Shown: positions 44,177 through 53,935, counted from the first letter of the stretch. The stretch: 64,000 nucleotides of DNA from Halodesulfovibrio sp. MK-HDV (GCF_009914765.1 NZ_WYDS01000004.1:98029-162028); one strand, 5' to 3'. The notes: generated by a model not told the origin, from the sequence alone. Made by a program: numbers and translations.

Positions 44177-45131
44177 ATGACTTTTACACCGAAAAAGCGA
44201 GTGCTGGTAACTGGTGGGGCAGGTTTTCTAGGAGCGCATTTATGCAAGCGGTTATTGGAAAAGCAATGCGAAGTTGTATGCGTGGACAACTTCTTTACTG
44301 GAACAAAAGAGAATATTGTTCACTTAATGGAAGATCCGTATTTCGAATTACTCCGGCACGACATAACATTTCCGCTCTATGTTGAAGTTGATGAGATTTA
44401 CAACTTAGCATGTCCGGCATCACCCGTTCATTATCAATATGACCCTGTGCAGACCGTGAAGACAAGCGTTCATGGTTCGATAAATATGTTGGGTTTGGCA
44501 AAACGAACAGGCGCTAAAATATTTCAAGCCTCGACTTCGGAAGTGTATGGCGACCCAGAAGTTCATCCGCAAACAGAAGATTACTGGGGCAGAGTAAATC
44601 CTAAAGGCGTACGTTCTTGCTATGATGAAGGTAAGCGTTGTGCTGAAACACTCTTTTTTTGATTACCAGCGCCAGTATGATGTCCGAATTAAGGTGGCTC
44701 GACTCTTTAATACATATGGCCCGCAAATGCATCCAAATGACGGGCGTGTTGTTTCAAACTTCATTATTCAAGCCCTTAAGGAAGAGCCTGTAACTATCTA
44801 TGGTGATGGAACGCAGACTCGTTCGTTTTGCTTTGTAGATGACTTGGTGGAAGGAATTCTCCGTCTTATGGATAGGACTGAAGATTCATTCGGCGGCCCT
44901 GTTAATTTAGGTAATCCGCATGAAATGACTATTCGTGAGCTTGCAGAAAAAGTTATTGCCCTCACCAATTCCAACTCGGTTCTTAAGTTTAAATTACTTC
45001 CGCACGATGATCCAAAGCAACGTATGCCGGATATCAGTCTTGCCCGTGAAAAGCTGAATTGGTCACCAGTAACAACTCTTGAAGATGGGTTGAAGAAGAC
45101 TATTGAATATTTCAAAAAGAAAAAAGAATGA
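44177..45131 (+). pseudogene. UDP-glucuronate decarboxylase-like epimerase, interrupted by a frameshift
   Basis: A full gene would encode about 317 residues of an NAD-dependent short-chain epimerase that makes UDP-xylose from UDP-glucuronate. The first part has the NAD motif [10 protein letters not shown], the family stretch [15 protein letters not shown], the catalytic [14 protein letters not shown] and YDEGKR. Then a run of seven T (44654-44660) brings in TGA; six T would continue as [13 protein letters not shown]. The second part ([26 protein letters not shown]) continues intact in the next frame to 45131. This could be a real inactivation, slippage-based rescue, or a homopolymer sequencing error. 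The intact rest argues for a recent or artefactual event. Confidence 0.88.
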
Positions 45132-45173
45132 GCTAGCTATCGCTCTCTATTTGTTTTTCACTTATCGAAAAAG

Positions 45174-45206
45174 AAAAGGGTCGTCCTACAGGACGACCCT
45201 TTTCTA
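45174..45206. terminator. Rho-independent terminator
   Basis: AAAAGGGTCGTCC / GGACGACCCTTTT stem with a TACA loop and T residues. It ends the epimerase transcript and directly abuts repeat copy 5. Confidence 0.9.
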
Positions 45207-45210
45207 ATTA

Positions 45211-45350
45211 TGAAAGGTAGTGATGAATAAGCCGCGAGGCTTAAAAAGAAACGTGCTGGCCTCGCTAATAAAAGTCTTTGGAGATTTTTAAGAACCCTTT
45301 CTACAGAAAGGTTCTTAAAGCCCCGCTGGCAAGCGCCGTCGGAGACATCC
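45211..45350 (+). repeat. Dispersed hairpin repeat, family 1, copy 5
   Basis: TGAAAGGTAGTGATGAATAA, GCCGCGAGGCT, GGCCTCGCTAATAAAAG, TCTTTGGAGATTTTTAAG, an inverted AACC / GGTT pair, CGCTGGCAAGCGCC and GTCGGAGACA. Nearly identical in order to copy 2. Confidence 0.9.
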
Positions 45351-45411
45351 CGAAAGCAGCTCCCTGTAAGCGCCGCTGGATACATATCGAAGGCAGGTTA
45401 GAGAAAACTTA

Positions 45412-46359
45412 TTAGTTTTCACCCACAAGTTTTTCTTCACCTTTCGGCTTGGTTGAGCGCGATTGAACCACTTTAGAGCTTGGAGCTACGTCGTGCGTAA
45501 TCCAGACGTTACCGCCGATCATGGTGTCGTGTCCGATGGTGATGCGACCGAGTACTGTTGCCCCTGCGTAGACTGTAACGTTGTCTTCAAGGATTGGGTG
45601 GCGCAGGTTGCCTTTTACGAGCAATCCTTCTGTATCTTTAGGGAAGGATAGCGCACCGAGGGTTACACCCTGATAGAGACGACAGCCTTTGCCGATGATG
45701 CAAGTTTCGCCGATTACAACACCTGTGCCGTGGTCGATGAAGAATTCTTCGTCGATTTGTGCTCCCGGGTGAATGTCGATTCCGGTGTTGGAATGCGCCA
45801 TTTCACTAATAATACGGGGAATGATCGGTACTTCAAGACCGTACAGCTCATGCGCAATACGGTGATGGATCATTGCTGTTATGGACGGGTAGCAAAAGAT
45901 GGTTTCACCCGGAGTTTTAGCCGCGGGGTCACCTTCAAATGCTGCTTTAACGTCAGAAGCAAGGAGCCTGCGCAGCTTTGGTAGAGCCTGTAAAAATTTC
46001 ATTGCTGTGTCACGGGAATGTGCTTCGCAATCTTTGCATTCATCAGCAAACTCAGCGCAAATGAAGCAGCCGCCACGTTTAATTTGTTCTGCAAGTATTC
46101 TATAGATAGAATCGAGATTTGCAGCCAGATGATAACGCATAGATTCTATACGTACGGCTTTATCCCCGAAGTAACCGGGGAAAAGGGCTGCCTTGAGGCG
46201 CTCTACTAATTCAAGCAATGCCTCTGTTGAAGGCATTGGTGCATCGTGTTTGGAACGATGGTATACCGCAGCGTAAGATTCTGGAGCGCAAAGCTCTTCG
46301 ACTACAGAGTCGAGTTCTGCCATGTTGTGTTGCTCCAGTTCGGCGTGTTTACGTTGCAT
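45412..46359 (-). CDS. cysE: Serine O-acetyltransferase (EpsC type)
   Basis: Makes O-acetylserine from serine and acetyl-CoA, the first step of cysteine synthesis. About 315 residues. The hexapeptide domain (GIDIHPGAQIDEEFFIDHGTG, GETCIIGKGCRLYQGVTLG, GNLRHPILEDNVTVYAGATV) contains the active-site Asp and His. The N-terminal domain has an unusual four-cysteine motif, C98-x2-C101-x6-C108-x2-C111, which could bind zinc or another metal. AAGGGAG precedes the ATG. It follows cysK by 21 bases, so serine acetylation and sulfide capture are co-expressed. Confidence 0.95.
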   Translation of the reverse strand: MQRKHAELEQHNMAELDSVVEELCAPESYAAVYHRSKHDAPMPSTEALLELVERLKAALFPGYFGDKAVRIESMRYHLAANLDSIYRILAEQIKRGGCFICAEFADECKDCEAHSRDTAMKFLQALPKLRRLLASDVKAAFEGDPAAKTPGETIFCYPSITAMIHHRIAHELYGLEVPIIPRIISEMAHSNTGIDIHPGAQIDEEFFIDHGTGVVIGETCIIGKGCRLYQGVTLGALSFPKDTEGLLVKGNLRHPILEDNVTVYAGATVLGRITIGHDTMIGGNVWITHDVAPSSKVVQSRSTKPKGEEKLVGEN

Positions 46360-46380
46360 GTGGTCTCCCTTGCGAGTTTG

Positions 46381-47310
46381 CTAGTCAGCTTCTGTAAAAA
46401 GCGGGGTTGAAAGGTAACGCTCTGCAGTGTCGCAGATGATAAAGACAATGCGTTTCCCTTTGTTTTCAGGTCGATTGGCAAGTTGTAGCGCTGCGTATGC
46501 ATTTGCACCGGAAGAGATGCCACACATAATGCCTTCTTCTTTCATAAGGCGACGTGCCATAACGAGGGCATCTTCGTTGGTAACGCGAATGATTTCATCA
46601 ATTACGCTTCTGTCGAGAATTTCCGGTATAAACCCTGCGCCGATACCTTGAATGGCATGTGGCCCCGGGGTGCCACCGGAAAGAATAGGTGATGCGTCTG
46701 GTTCAACAGCGATGCATTTAATTTTTTTATTGTGCTTTTTAAGAACAGAACCGACGCCGGTGATTGTGCCGCCTGTTCCAACGCCTGCAACGAAGATGTC
46801 GATATGACCGTCTGTGTCTTCAAGAATTTCTTTGGCAGTTGTTCTACGATGAATTTCCGGATTCGCTTCGTTCGCAAATTGCTGAAGATGGATGGCGTTC
46901 GGGTTTTCTTCTGTAATGCGTTTTGCTTCTTCCACTGCACCTTTCATACCTTGGGTGGCAGGGGTCAGGATGAGTTTTGCGCCAAAGCCTTTGAGGAGTG
47001 CTCTGCGTTCTTTACTCATGGATTCCGGCATAGTGAGAATAAGCGGAAAGCCTTTTACGGCACAGGTGAAAGCAATGCCAATACCGGTGTTGCCGCTAGT
47101 TGCTTCAACAAATACAGTGTTTTCGTTTGTCTGACCGGAATCAATTGCGGTTTGAACCATGTTGTTACCGATGCGGTCTTTAACCGAAAAACATGGGTTA
47201 AGGGATTCCAACTTACCGATAACTTCGGCTTGTACGCCTTCTGCAATGCGGTTGATGCGAACGAGCGGTGTTTTGCCTACAAGGTCGATCATTGAGTCTG
47301 CGATGTTCAT
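46381..47310 (-). CDS. cysK: Cysteine synthase A (O-acetylserine sulfhydrylase)
   Basis: PLP enzyme that makes cysteine from O-acetylserine and sulfide. A 309-residue fold-type II protein with the PLP lysine in SLNPCFSVKDRIG, the substrate loop EATSGNTGIG, and the PLP-phosphate loop GTGGTITGVG. AGGTAA lies upstream of the ATG. It pairs with cysE downstream. A strong terminator separates it from nifS, so the cysK-cysE pair has its own promoter or depends on read-through. Confidence 0.97.
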   Translation of the reverse strand: MNIADSMIDLVGKTPLVRINRIAEGVQAEVIGKLESLNPCFSVKDRIGNNMVQTAIDSGQTNENTVFVEATSGNTGIGIAFTCAVKGFPLILTMPESMSKERRALLKGFGAKLILTPATQGMKGAVEEAKRITEENPNAIHLQQFANEANPEIHRRTTAKEILEDTDGHIDIFVAGVGTGGTITGVGSVLKKHNKKIKCIAVEPDASPILSGGTPGPHAIQGIGAGFIPEILDRSVIDEIIRVTNEDALVMARRLMKEEGIMCGISSGANAYAALQLANRPENKGKRIVFIICDTAERYLSTPLFTEAD

Positions 47311-47330
47311 GTAGTTACCTCATTAGATGA

Positions 47331-47371
47331 AAAAAAAAGGGTCGGACTAACCACGTGTGTTGTCCGACCCT
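47331..47371 (-). terminator. Terminator between nifS and cysK
   Basis: AGGGTCGGA / TCCGACCCT stem with eight T after it on the minus strand, 25 bases after the nifS stop. Confidence 0.92.
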
Positions 47372-47396
47372 GAAGTATATATCTTAGGGTCTGCTA

Positions 47397-48590
47397 TTAA
47401 CAAGAACAAGGACGTGATGGAGCTTCTATGCTGTCGTCATCCTTATAAGGAGAAATCTCACGCAGGCGCTTGATGATAGGAGGAAGCTCCTTAAGCACTA
47501 CTTTGATTTCATCGTCGCTATTAAAGCGGGAAAGTGAGAAACGGATGGAACCGTGCGCGAATGTGAACGGCACGCCCATTGCGCGAAGCACATGGGAAGG
47601 TTCCAGACTACCGGATGTGCATGCAGAGCCGGAGCTTGCAGCAATACCGTGTCCGTCCATCATAAGTAGAATTGCTTCACCTTCAACATGCTTGAAAGAA
47701 ATGTTGGTGGTGTTTGGCAATCTGTCTTTTGTGTCGCCGTTAATGATAGCTTCTGGAATTGATTTGAGAAGACCTTTTTCAAGAACGTCACGCATGTGCT
47801 TAACGCCTGTGTTCTCAATTTCCATATTCAACTGTGCAAGTTCTGCTGCTTTGCCGAGACCTACGATAGACGCAGTGTTTTCGGTGCCCGCACGGCGTCC
47901 ATGTTCCTGATGCCCACCACGGAGGTGAGGACGGAAGGAAGCGCCTTTGCGAACATACAGAGCTCCAATACCTTTAGGGCCGTGAATTTTGTGGCCGGAA
48001 AGGGAGAGGAAATCTACAGGGAATTCTGCAAGGTTGATTTCAATTTTGCCAACAGCCTGAACTGCATCCGTGTGCATCATTACGCCGCGGTCTTTTACGA
48101 TCTTAGCGATTTCATGCATTGGGAACATAACGCCGGTTTCACTGTTAGCATACATGATGGTAACAAGTGCGGTGTCAGGGCGCAGTGCAACACGAAGTTC
48201 ATCAAGGTCAAGCTGACCTTTGGTGTCTACATTAAGGTAGGTTACTTCGTAGCCGCGTTGTTCTAAGTGCTGACAGACGTTAAGGATTGCAGGATGTTCA
48301 ACACGTGTAGTGATAATGTGCTTTTTACCCGGCTGAGATTCCAGCGCAGAGTAAATTGCAGTGTTGTCACTTTCTGTACCGCCTGCGGTAAAGATAATTT
48401 CATCCGGCTGTGCGTTCAAAAGAGACGCAAGCTGATGACGTGCTTTTGCAATATCTGAACTGACCTGTCCACCGAACTGGTGCATGCTGGATGGGTTGCC
48501 GTAGTAATCTGTAAGAAACGGCATCATCACTTCAAGCACTAACGGATCAATTTTTGTGGTCGCGTTGTTATCTAGATAGATTGTGCTCAC
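47397..48590 (-). CDS. nifS: Cysteine desulfurase (NifS/IscS type)
   Basis: PLP enzyme that takes sulfur from cysteine as a persulfide and gives it to the NifU scaffold. A 397-residue protein with MSTIYLDNNATTKIDP, the PLP lysine K201 in SLSGHKIHGPKG, and the persulfide Cys324 in ASSGSACTSGSLEPSHVL. A CSC tail is at the end. The GTG start overlaps the nifU stop by four bases (GTGA), so the two are translationally coupled. The cysteine synthesis genes lie just downstream. Confidence 0.97.
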   Translation of the reverse strand: MSTIYLDNNATTKIDPLVLEVMMPFLTDYYGNPSSMHQFGGQVSSDIAKARHQLASLLNAQPDEIIFTAGGTESDNTAIYSALESQPGKKHIITTRVEHPAILNVCQHLEQRGYEVTYLNVDTKGQLDLDELRVALRPDTALVTIMYANSETGVMFPMHEIAKIVKDRGVMMHTDAVQAVGKIEINLAEFPVDFLSLSGHKIHGPKGIGALYVRKGASFRPHLRGGHQEHGRRAGTENTASIVGLGKAAELAQLNMEIENTGVKHMRDVLEKGLLKSIPEAIINGDTKDRLPNTTNISFKHVEGEAILLMMDGHGIAASSGSACTSGSLEPSHVLRAMGVPFTFAHGSIRFSLSRFNSDDEIKVVLKELPPIIKRLREISPYKDDDSIEAPSRPCSC

Positions 48591-49435
48591 TGCGATACCT
48601 CCACAACTGTGAGTTCTGGTTCAACCTGTTCCTGCAAAGCTTTTTCTACAACATTTTTGAGAGTAAGCTTGCTGGAAGGGCAGCTGGAGCACATACCGCG
48701 AAGCGCTACTTTTACCATGTGTCCTTCAATATCGATAAGCTCAACATCGCCGCCGTCCTGTTTGAGGCGCGGGCGAACTTCTTCGTTAAGCACTTTCATA
48801 ACAAGCTGCATACGCTCGATGTTAGAAAGAGCCGGACGGGGAGTAGCTTCAGGAACTTCACATGCAGCAATTTTACCAGTTGCTTCATCAATAAGTCGCT
48901 GAATGTCGTCAACACAATTACCGCAACCGCCACCGGCTTTGGTGTAATGTGTAACCTCTTCTACAGTGGTAAGGTTGTTTTCAGTCACAGCACGCAGGAT
49001 TTGTTCATCAGTAACGCCAAAGCAATGGCATACAATGTTTCCTTCGTGCTCGTGAACTTCAACAGGTTCACCGCGGTAGGTTTTAATAGCCATTTCTAAA
49101 GCTTCCTGTCCCATAACGGAACAGTGCATTTTTTCTTCTGGGAGACCGCCGAGGTAATCGGCAATTTCTTTGTTGGTTATTTTTTCTGCTTCAGTAAGAG
49201 TTTTGCCTTTAAGCAATTCTGTAAGAGCAGAAGAAGACGCAATAGCGCTGGCGCATCCGAAGGTCTGGAAAGTGGCGTCAACGATGCGATCATTATCATC
49301 TATTTTAAGGAAGAGTTTCAGCGCATCACCACATGCAAGGCTTCCAACCTCGCCAACGGCGCTTGCGTCTGTCATCTCACCTACGTTCTTTGGATTTAAG
49401 AAGTGCTCGCGCACTTTATCAGTATATTCCCACAT
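48587..49435 (-). CDS. nifU: Fe-S cluster scaffold NifU (three-domain)
   Basis: Builds Fe-S clusters with NifS. The 282 residues hold an IscU-like N-terminus (C35, C61, C105), a central [2Fe-2S] BFD-like domain (C136, C138, C171, C174) and a C-terminal Nfu domain (C249-x2-C252 in GMCSSCPSS). The full three-domain form is typical of Desulfovibrio-type bacteria where NifU/NifS serve general Fe-S assembly. No nitrogenase genes are here. It is the first gene of nifU-nifS. Confidence 0.97.
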   Translation of the reverse strand: MWEYTDKVREHFLNPKNVGEMTDASAVGEVGSLACGDALKLFLKIDDNDRIVDATFQTFGCASAIASSSALTELLKGKTLTEAEKITNKEIADYLGGLPEEKMHCSVMGQEALEMAIKTYRGEPVEVHEHEGNIVCHCFGVTDEQILRAVTENNLTTVEEVTHYTKAGGGCGNCVDDIQRLIDEATGKIAACEVPEATPRPALSNIERMQLVMKVLNEEVRPRLKQDGGDVELIDIEGHMVKVALRGMCSSCPSSKLTLKNVVEKALQEQVEPELTVVEVSQ

Positions 49436-49648
49436 TACAAGTATCCTCCGGATTCAGTTCATAAGTATTGTGAGCGCATCTTGAAGTATAGTAATGCGAA
49501 AGAGGTTAGGGAAGGGGGAAACGCATTTTTTTTTTAAGATGGCACACGAAGCCTTACGATTGAACCCGATTTCAAGTGATATTCTTCGATAATTTTAAGA
49601 ATATATGAGGCAGTTTGAAATGCAGACTATATTTTTGCAGCCTAACGA

Positions 49649-50644
49649 TTAAATAATGCCGTTCCCACTTAAGATTTGAATAAACCGCTTGAATACATTC
49701 ATATCTATTTGTGTAGGCATTTCTTCTTTCATGATGCGCAATGTTCTGAATGCGTCAGTTCCGTCTGAATATGGTCTTGAGGAACGAATTGCATCATAGA
49801 TATCCGCAATGGTGACTGCACGAACCGGAAGGGGAATATCCGGCTCTTTAAGTCCGCAAGGATAACCGGAACCATCGAGCTTTTCATGGTGGAAGAGAAT
49901 GCAGTTGAGGGCATCCTGAGAAAGAGGAAGTCGAGCACACACACCGGCGCCATGAACAGGGTGGGTATTGATGTGCTCTCGTTCTATTGTAGTAAGCGTC
50001 CCGGGTTTATTAAGAATAGCTTCGGGAATCATTCTCTTGCCGATGTCATGCAAGATGGCACCAAGGCCAAATTGTACCATGTCCCGTTCTGCAAACGAAT
50101 ATGTCTGGAGGATGAGTTGGGAATAGACAAAGACGTGAAGTGAGTGTGAATACGTTTGATAATCGTGGGCGATAATTGAACCCATAGTTTTGAGTGAATT
50201 TTCCAGAGTAAGAAAACTTACACCTTTGGTCACAAATTCGAAGACTCTGTTGAACTCGCCTCGGTCTATACCCGGAGGAAGTTCCTCTGTGAAAATTTCT
50301 TCTACGATTTCAAGTGAAGTTTCGTAAAAAAGTTGCGCTCTTGTTGGTCTTGGAATTTTTTCATCGAGAAGTGTTTCGCCGAGATGTGAAGTGATGTGAT
50401 CAAAATACTCTGGTCGTTGGTCATGCCGGATGTAAACATTTTTCCGTCCGCTGTTGAGCAGGATTCTTTCATGATGCTCAGTAAAGCTGTCTCCAGCTTT
50501 GGCATACAGTGCAAAAGAATCATCACTGCGGATATAAATGTCGTAGTTCCCACGGGTCGAACGCAAGACCAGTGAAGGCAAGACGGGGAAAAAGTCGTGC
50601 GACAATTCCTCTCTGGGAGGTGCTTGGGGAACAGCTTGTGTCAT
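49649..50644 (-). CDS. HD-GYP domain cyclic-di-GMP phosphodiesterase candidate
   Basis: About 331 residues. The N-terminal 130 residues form a DUF3391-like or unrecognised sensor (VLRSTRGNYDIYIRS). The HD-GYP domain (about 150-320) has HDIGKRMIPEAILNKPG, HINTHPVHGA, HHEKLDGSGYPCGL and IADIYDAI, covering the full metal-binding and GYP signature. It would hydrolyse c-di-GMP and affect motility or biofilm. A start 33 bases upstream is possible; ATG 50644 has CAGGT before it. It is a single gene beside the long AT-rich region. Confidence 0.92.
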   Translation of the reverse strand: MTQAVPQAPPREELSHDFFPVLPSLVLRSTRGNYDIYIRSDDSFALYAKAGDSFTEHHERILLNSGRKNVYIRHDQRPEYFDHITSHLGETLLDEKIPRPTRAQLFYETSLEIVEEIFTEELPPGIDRGEFNRVFEFVTKGVSFLTLENSLKTMGSIIAHDYQTYSHSLHVFVYSQLILQTYSFAERDMVQFGLGAILHDIGKRMIPEAILNKPGTLTTIEREHINTHPVHGAGVCARLPLSQDALNCILFHHEKLDGSGYPCGLKEPDIPLPVRAVTIADIYDAIRSSRPYSDGTDAFRTLRIMKEEMPTQIDMNVFKRFIQILSGNGII

Positions 50645-50759
50645 TACCTGATGTAGCCTGTAAGGTTGTAAGCACAAATGTTACAAACATGAGTATGCAG
50701 CTTAGCTTTGGGGAAGCATGAGCAGTATGCCTGGCGCGGAGAGAACAAGGGGGAATTTA

Positions 50760-52219
50760 TTCGCACCGTAAATGTCCGTAACATCATTCTGTGTGCTTAA
50801 GTTAGAACGCCCTCACCAACTTTTTTTGTTGTGATGCTATGTTTTCCTGTTACAGGTATGGCTTTATTATTCTGCACTGCTGGGGAGGAGTGAAAATGTA
50901 AGCACATAGCATAAAGCTGGTGAGTATCACCTATTTTCTATCCCTTGTTGAGCCAACAAAGGATTATTCTAACCTTTTAAAACACATTCAATTTAGTTAA
51001 CTCTGTATGAAAATGTTAACTAACAGTGAACAACTGTATGGTTGATTCAGTAACCAACTGTGAAGGGTGAAAGTGAAAACACAGTGTGAAGCTATGCTTG
51101 ATTCATTTTAACGCAAGTCTTATGACAAAACAAAATTACAAAAGAGTAACCGCATGTTGCGCTAACTTTTGTTGTTTGTCTACGACCAATTTTTTGCAAT
51201 ATGCAAAAGTATTATCGTTGTTTAAATATTTTACTATAGTTTTTTGGAAACAAAAAAACATTACCAATACCTGTTTTGTTTTTTACAACACTTAAAGAAT
51301 TTTAATGTAAAATTTTTATACATTTTCTGTTGCTGATGTCTTAAAATGAATACGTATTTATTCGTTTATCACATATGTTCTGCACAAAATTAAAAAGTAA
51401 TAGTGGTTTTCTATTAATTGTAGAAAGAAGCTATGTGTCAGTAAATAAAACGAATTTGAACATCGTTGGAGCTTGTTTTTACTTTTTTGTACAATACTTT
51501 TTTTTATGTTCAGGCAATACTTTTTATTTTTTAATACAGTTTTTTTGAATTGGTACGGCTAGAGAATGTGATGTTATATTGAATAATACAACTTCAGTTG
51601 GAATTTTAATATTCTTTGAAAAGGCAAAAATGTTTTTCTAAGTTATTATAATATTATGATATAAAAAGATTATTTGATTTTTAAACCAAAGTCTAGAATC
51701 TATGCAGTCTGTGTATATTTTTTATTTCTAAAGTGATGACGATGAGAAAAAGACCCCTGAAAATGGGACGTGCAGTCTTTTTGCTAATTTACAGGTTAAG
51801 TTAAATCAATTTACGTATGTGGAATTGTACAGATGATGCTACTTTTTATGAATGGAAAAGAATGTACAGGTTCAGGGCAGTAAGCATGTAAAAAGGACTC
51901 GCTGAGTAGGGGGGAGATTTTTCATTGCAGCTTGAAATATGCTGATTGAACTTTTCATCAATCATTCGTTATTTCTAATAGGTATAATGGGTTGGAGAAA
52001 AAACAAGCATGCATGGACTGCATTTTGATAACATGGTGTTTCAAAAAAATGTGGTAGGGTATACTGATTTCTTGTTTTCACAGTACCGAGTGATTTTTTC
52101 AAAAAAGAACAAACACTGTACAAAATGAAGATGCATATTATTTATATGTCCAACATGTTTGCTTTTTAGTATCACCTGATTGTTGGCTATCATTTTTTGT
52201 GGAGTAAAGACCGTTCAGC
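50760..52219. other. AT-rich gene-free region of about 1.5 kb
   Basis: The longest gene-free stretch in the window. Base use turns strongly AT-rich from about 50,950. A TTAGTTAAC / GTTAACTAA inverted repeat (50994-51024), GGTT / AACC pairs near 51,040-51,060 and short poly-T runs are visible. A few frames of under 70 codons have no ribosome site and odd residue content (mostly Phe, Tyr, Asn). No replication origin boxes, tRNA or known RNA were recognised. Confidence 0.5.
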
Positions 52220-53038
52220 ATGCAGCATATTTTCCGTAAAATTTTTCATTACATCCATCCTGACACTCGATCTGTTGCCGTCGATATAGCGATGTATCTC
52301 GCTGTAATCACAGTTCTTATCCAGAGTGTTTTTTCCGGGGCAGAAGCTTCTGGGTACAACTGGCAGTGGAGCAGAGTCCCTCGTTACGTTTTTACCATCA
52401 CCGACGGATCATTCCACATGGGGCCGTTGCTTACCGGTCTTTGCGTAACCCTTGAAATAGCATGTTATTCTATGGTGCTGGCTTTTGCTTTCGGGCTCAT
52501 TTCGGTACTGTTCAGATCTTCCAAGTCAATCGTTGCCCGTTCTATTGCTCTTCTCTATGTTGAGCTAATCCGCAATACGCCGCTTATGCTTCAGGTGCTG
52601 ATAATGTACTTTGTTATCGCGCCAGTATTGGAGATGGAACGTTTTCTTTCTGCCGTTCTTGCGCTTGCTCTTTTTGAAGGAGCGTACATCGCAGAAATTT
52701 TTCGTGCAGGCATCAATTCTGTTCCTAAAGGACAGTGGGAAGCTGCGGAAAGCGTTGGCTTAAGTCGTTTTCATATATACAGGCTTGTCGTGCTGCCGCA
52801 GGCTATTCGAGCCACATTGCCGCCATTAACCGGGCAGGCTGTCTCTTTGGTAAAGGACTCCGCACTGGTTTCGGTCATTGCAATCTACGATCTGACAATG
52901 CAAGGGCAGGCAATCATTTCTGAAACCTATCTTACTTTTGAGATTTGGTTTATAGTGGCACTAATTTATTTATTGATTACAGTAAGTTTGTCTTTTGTCG
53001 TACATTTTCTAGAAAAGAAATATTCGTATGAACTCTAG
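52220..53038 (+). CDS. Amino-acid ABC transporter permease (HisM/GlnP type)
   Basis: A 272-residue inner-membrane permease of the polar amino acid uptake family. Five or six helices; the EAA loop that contacts the ATPase is EAAESVGLSRFHIYRLVVLP. The signature GLCVTLEIACYSMVLAFAFG lies in the first core helix. Its start lacks a good ribosome site. It leads a permease-binding protein-permease cassette that contains no ATPase gene. Confidence 0.93.
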   Translation: MQHIFRKIFHYIHPDTRSVAVDIAMYLAVITVLIQSVFSGAEASGYNWQWSRVPRYVFTITDGSFHMGPLLTGLCVTLEIACYSMVLAFAFGLISVLFRSSKSIVARSIALLYVELIRNTPLMLQVLIMYFVIAPVLEMERFLSAVLALALFEGAYIAEIFRAGINSVPKGQWEAAESVGLSRFHIYRLVVLPQAIRATLPPLTGQAVSLVKDSALVSVIAIYDLTMQGQAIISETYLTFEIWFIVALIYLLITVSLSFVVHFLEKKYSYEL

Positions 53039-53069
53039 AAATTGAGTCTAAGAAAAGAGGAGGATTCAC

Positions 53070-53897
53070 GTGTTTAGATCTATGGTGAAAACAGTCGTTG
53101 CGTTACTGCTTGTTGTGGCATTTTGTATTCCTGCTTCTGCGCAGAATGTAATGTCCGAGCTGAACAAGGAAAGCGTAATTTCCAAAGTTATAGAACGGAA
53201 TAAATTGCGCGTAGGATTTTCAACCTTTGTTCCTTGGGCAATGAAAGATAAGAACGGCGATTTTGTGGGATACGAAATTGACGTAATGAAAGAACTTGCA
53301 AAAGATCTTGGTGTTGAAATTGAATTTGTGCCAACCACCTGGTCTGGTATTATCCCTGCGCTGCTTGCAAATAAATTTGATGTAATTATCGGTGGTATGT
53401 CCGTAACTACTCAGCGTAATCTCAAGGTAAACTTCTCAGATCCGTATGACTACACCGGCATCGCCATTCTTGGATCTCTCAAAAAGGGCGGCGACATTCA
53501 CACTCTTGAAGATGTGAACAAAGAAGGCGTAATTGTTGTAGCCCGTATCGGTTCAACACCTGCTGCTGCCGCAAAAAAATATTTCCCTAAAGCAGATGTG
53601 CGACTTTTTGAAAAAGAAACACAATGCGTGCAGGAACTCATGACAGGTCGAGCTACTGTAATGCTCGCCAGTGCTCCACTTCCTGCATTTAAAGCATATG
53701 AATTTCCGAAAAAGTTATTCGTGCCGGTAAAAGGAACATTTACGAAAGAGCCTATCGCTTTTGCTCTGCGTAAAGGTGATCCAGATACTTTGAACGTTCT
53801 CAACAACTGGGTTCGTATCAAGCATGATTCCGGTTGGCTTAAAGCCCGTAAAGACTACTGGTTTGAAGGCAAACAGTGGGAGTCCATGCTTAAGTAA
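53070..53897 (+). CDS. Amino-acid ABC transporter substrate-binding protein
   Basis: A 275-residue periplasmic protein of the SBP_bac_3 type. Signal peptide MVKTVVALLLVVAFCIPASA, then the typical LRVGFSTFVPWAMKDKNGDF, VGYEIDVMKELAKDLG and FDVIIGGMSVTTQRNLKVNF. The Gly, Asp and Arg pattern fits binding of a polar amino acid; which one is unclear. GTG start with GAGGAGG upstream. A terminator hairpin lies between it and the next permease, which would make the binding protein more abundant than the channel. Confidence 0.94.
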   Translation: MFRSMVKTVVALLLVVAFCIPASAQNVMSELNKESVISKVIERNKLRVGFSTFVPWAMKDKNGDFVGYEIDVMKELAKDLGVEIEFVPTTWSGIIPALLANKFDVIIGGMSVTTQRNLKVNFSDPYDYTGIAILGSLKKGGDIHTLEDVNKEGVIVVARIGSTPAAAAKKYFPKADVRLFEKETQCVQELMTGRATVMLASAPLPAFKAYEFPKKLFVPVKGTFTKEPIAFALRKGDPDTLNVLNNWVRIKHDSGWLKARKDYWFEGKQWESMLK

Positions 53898-53935
53898 ACA
53901 GCATGAACTAACGGATTAAAAAATACATTTAACAC

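Noticed and set aside
51086-51295. 69-codon plus-strand frame in the AT-rich desert
   Set aside because: No ribosome site, and rich in Phe, Asn and Cys as expected from random AT-rich DNA.
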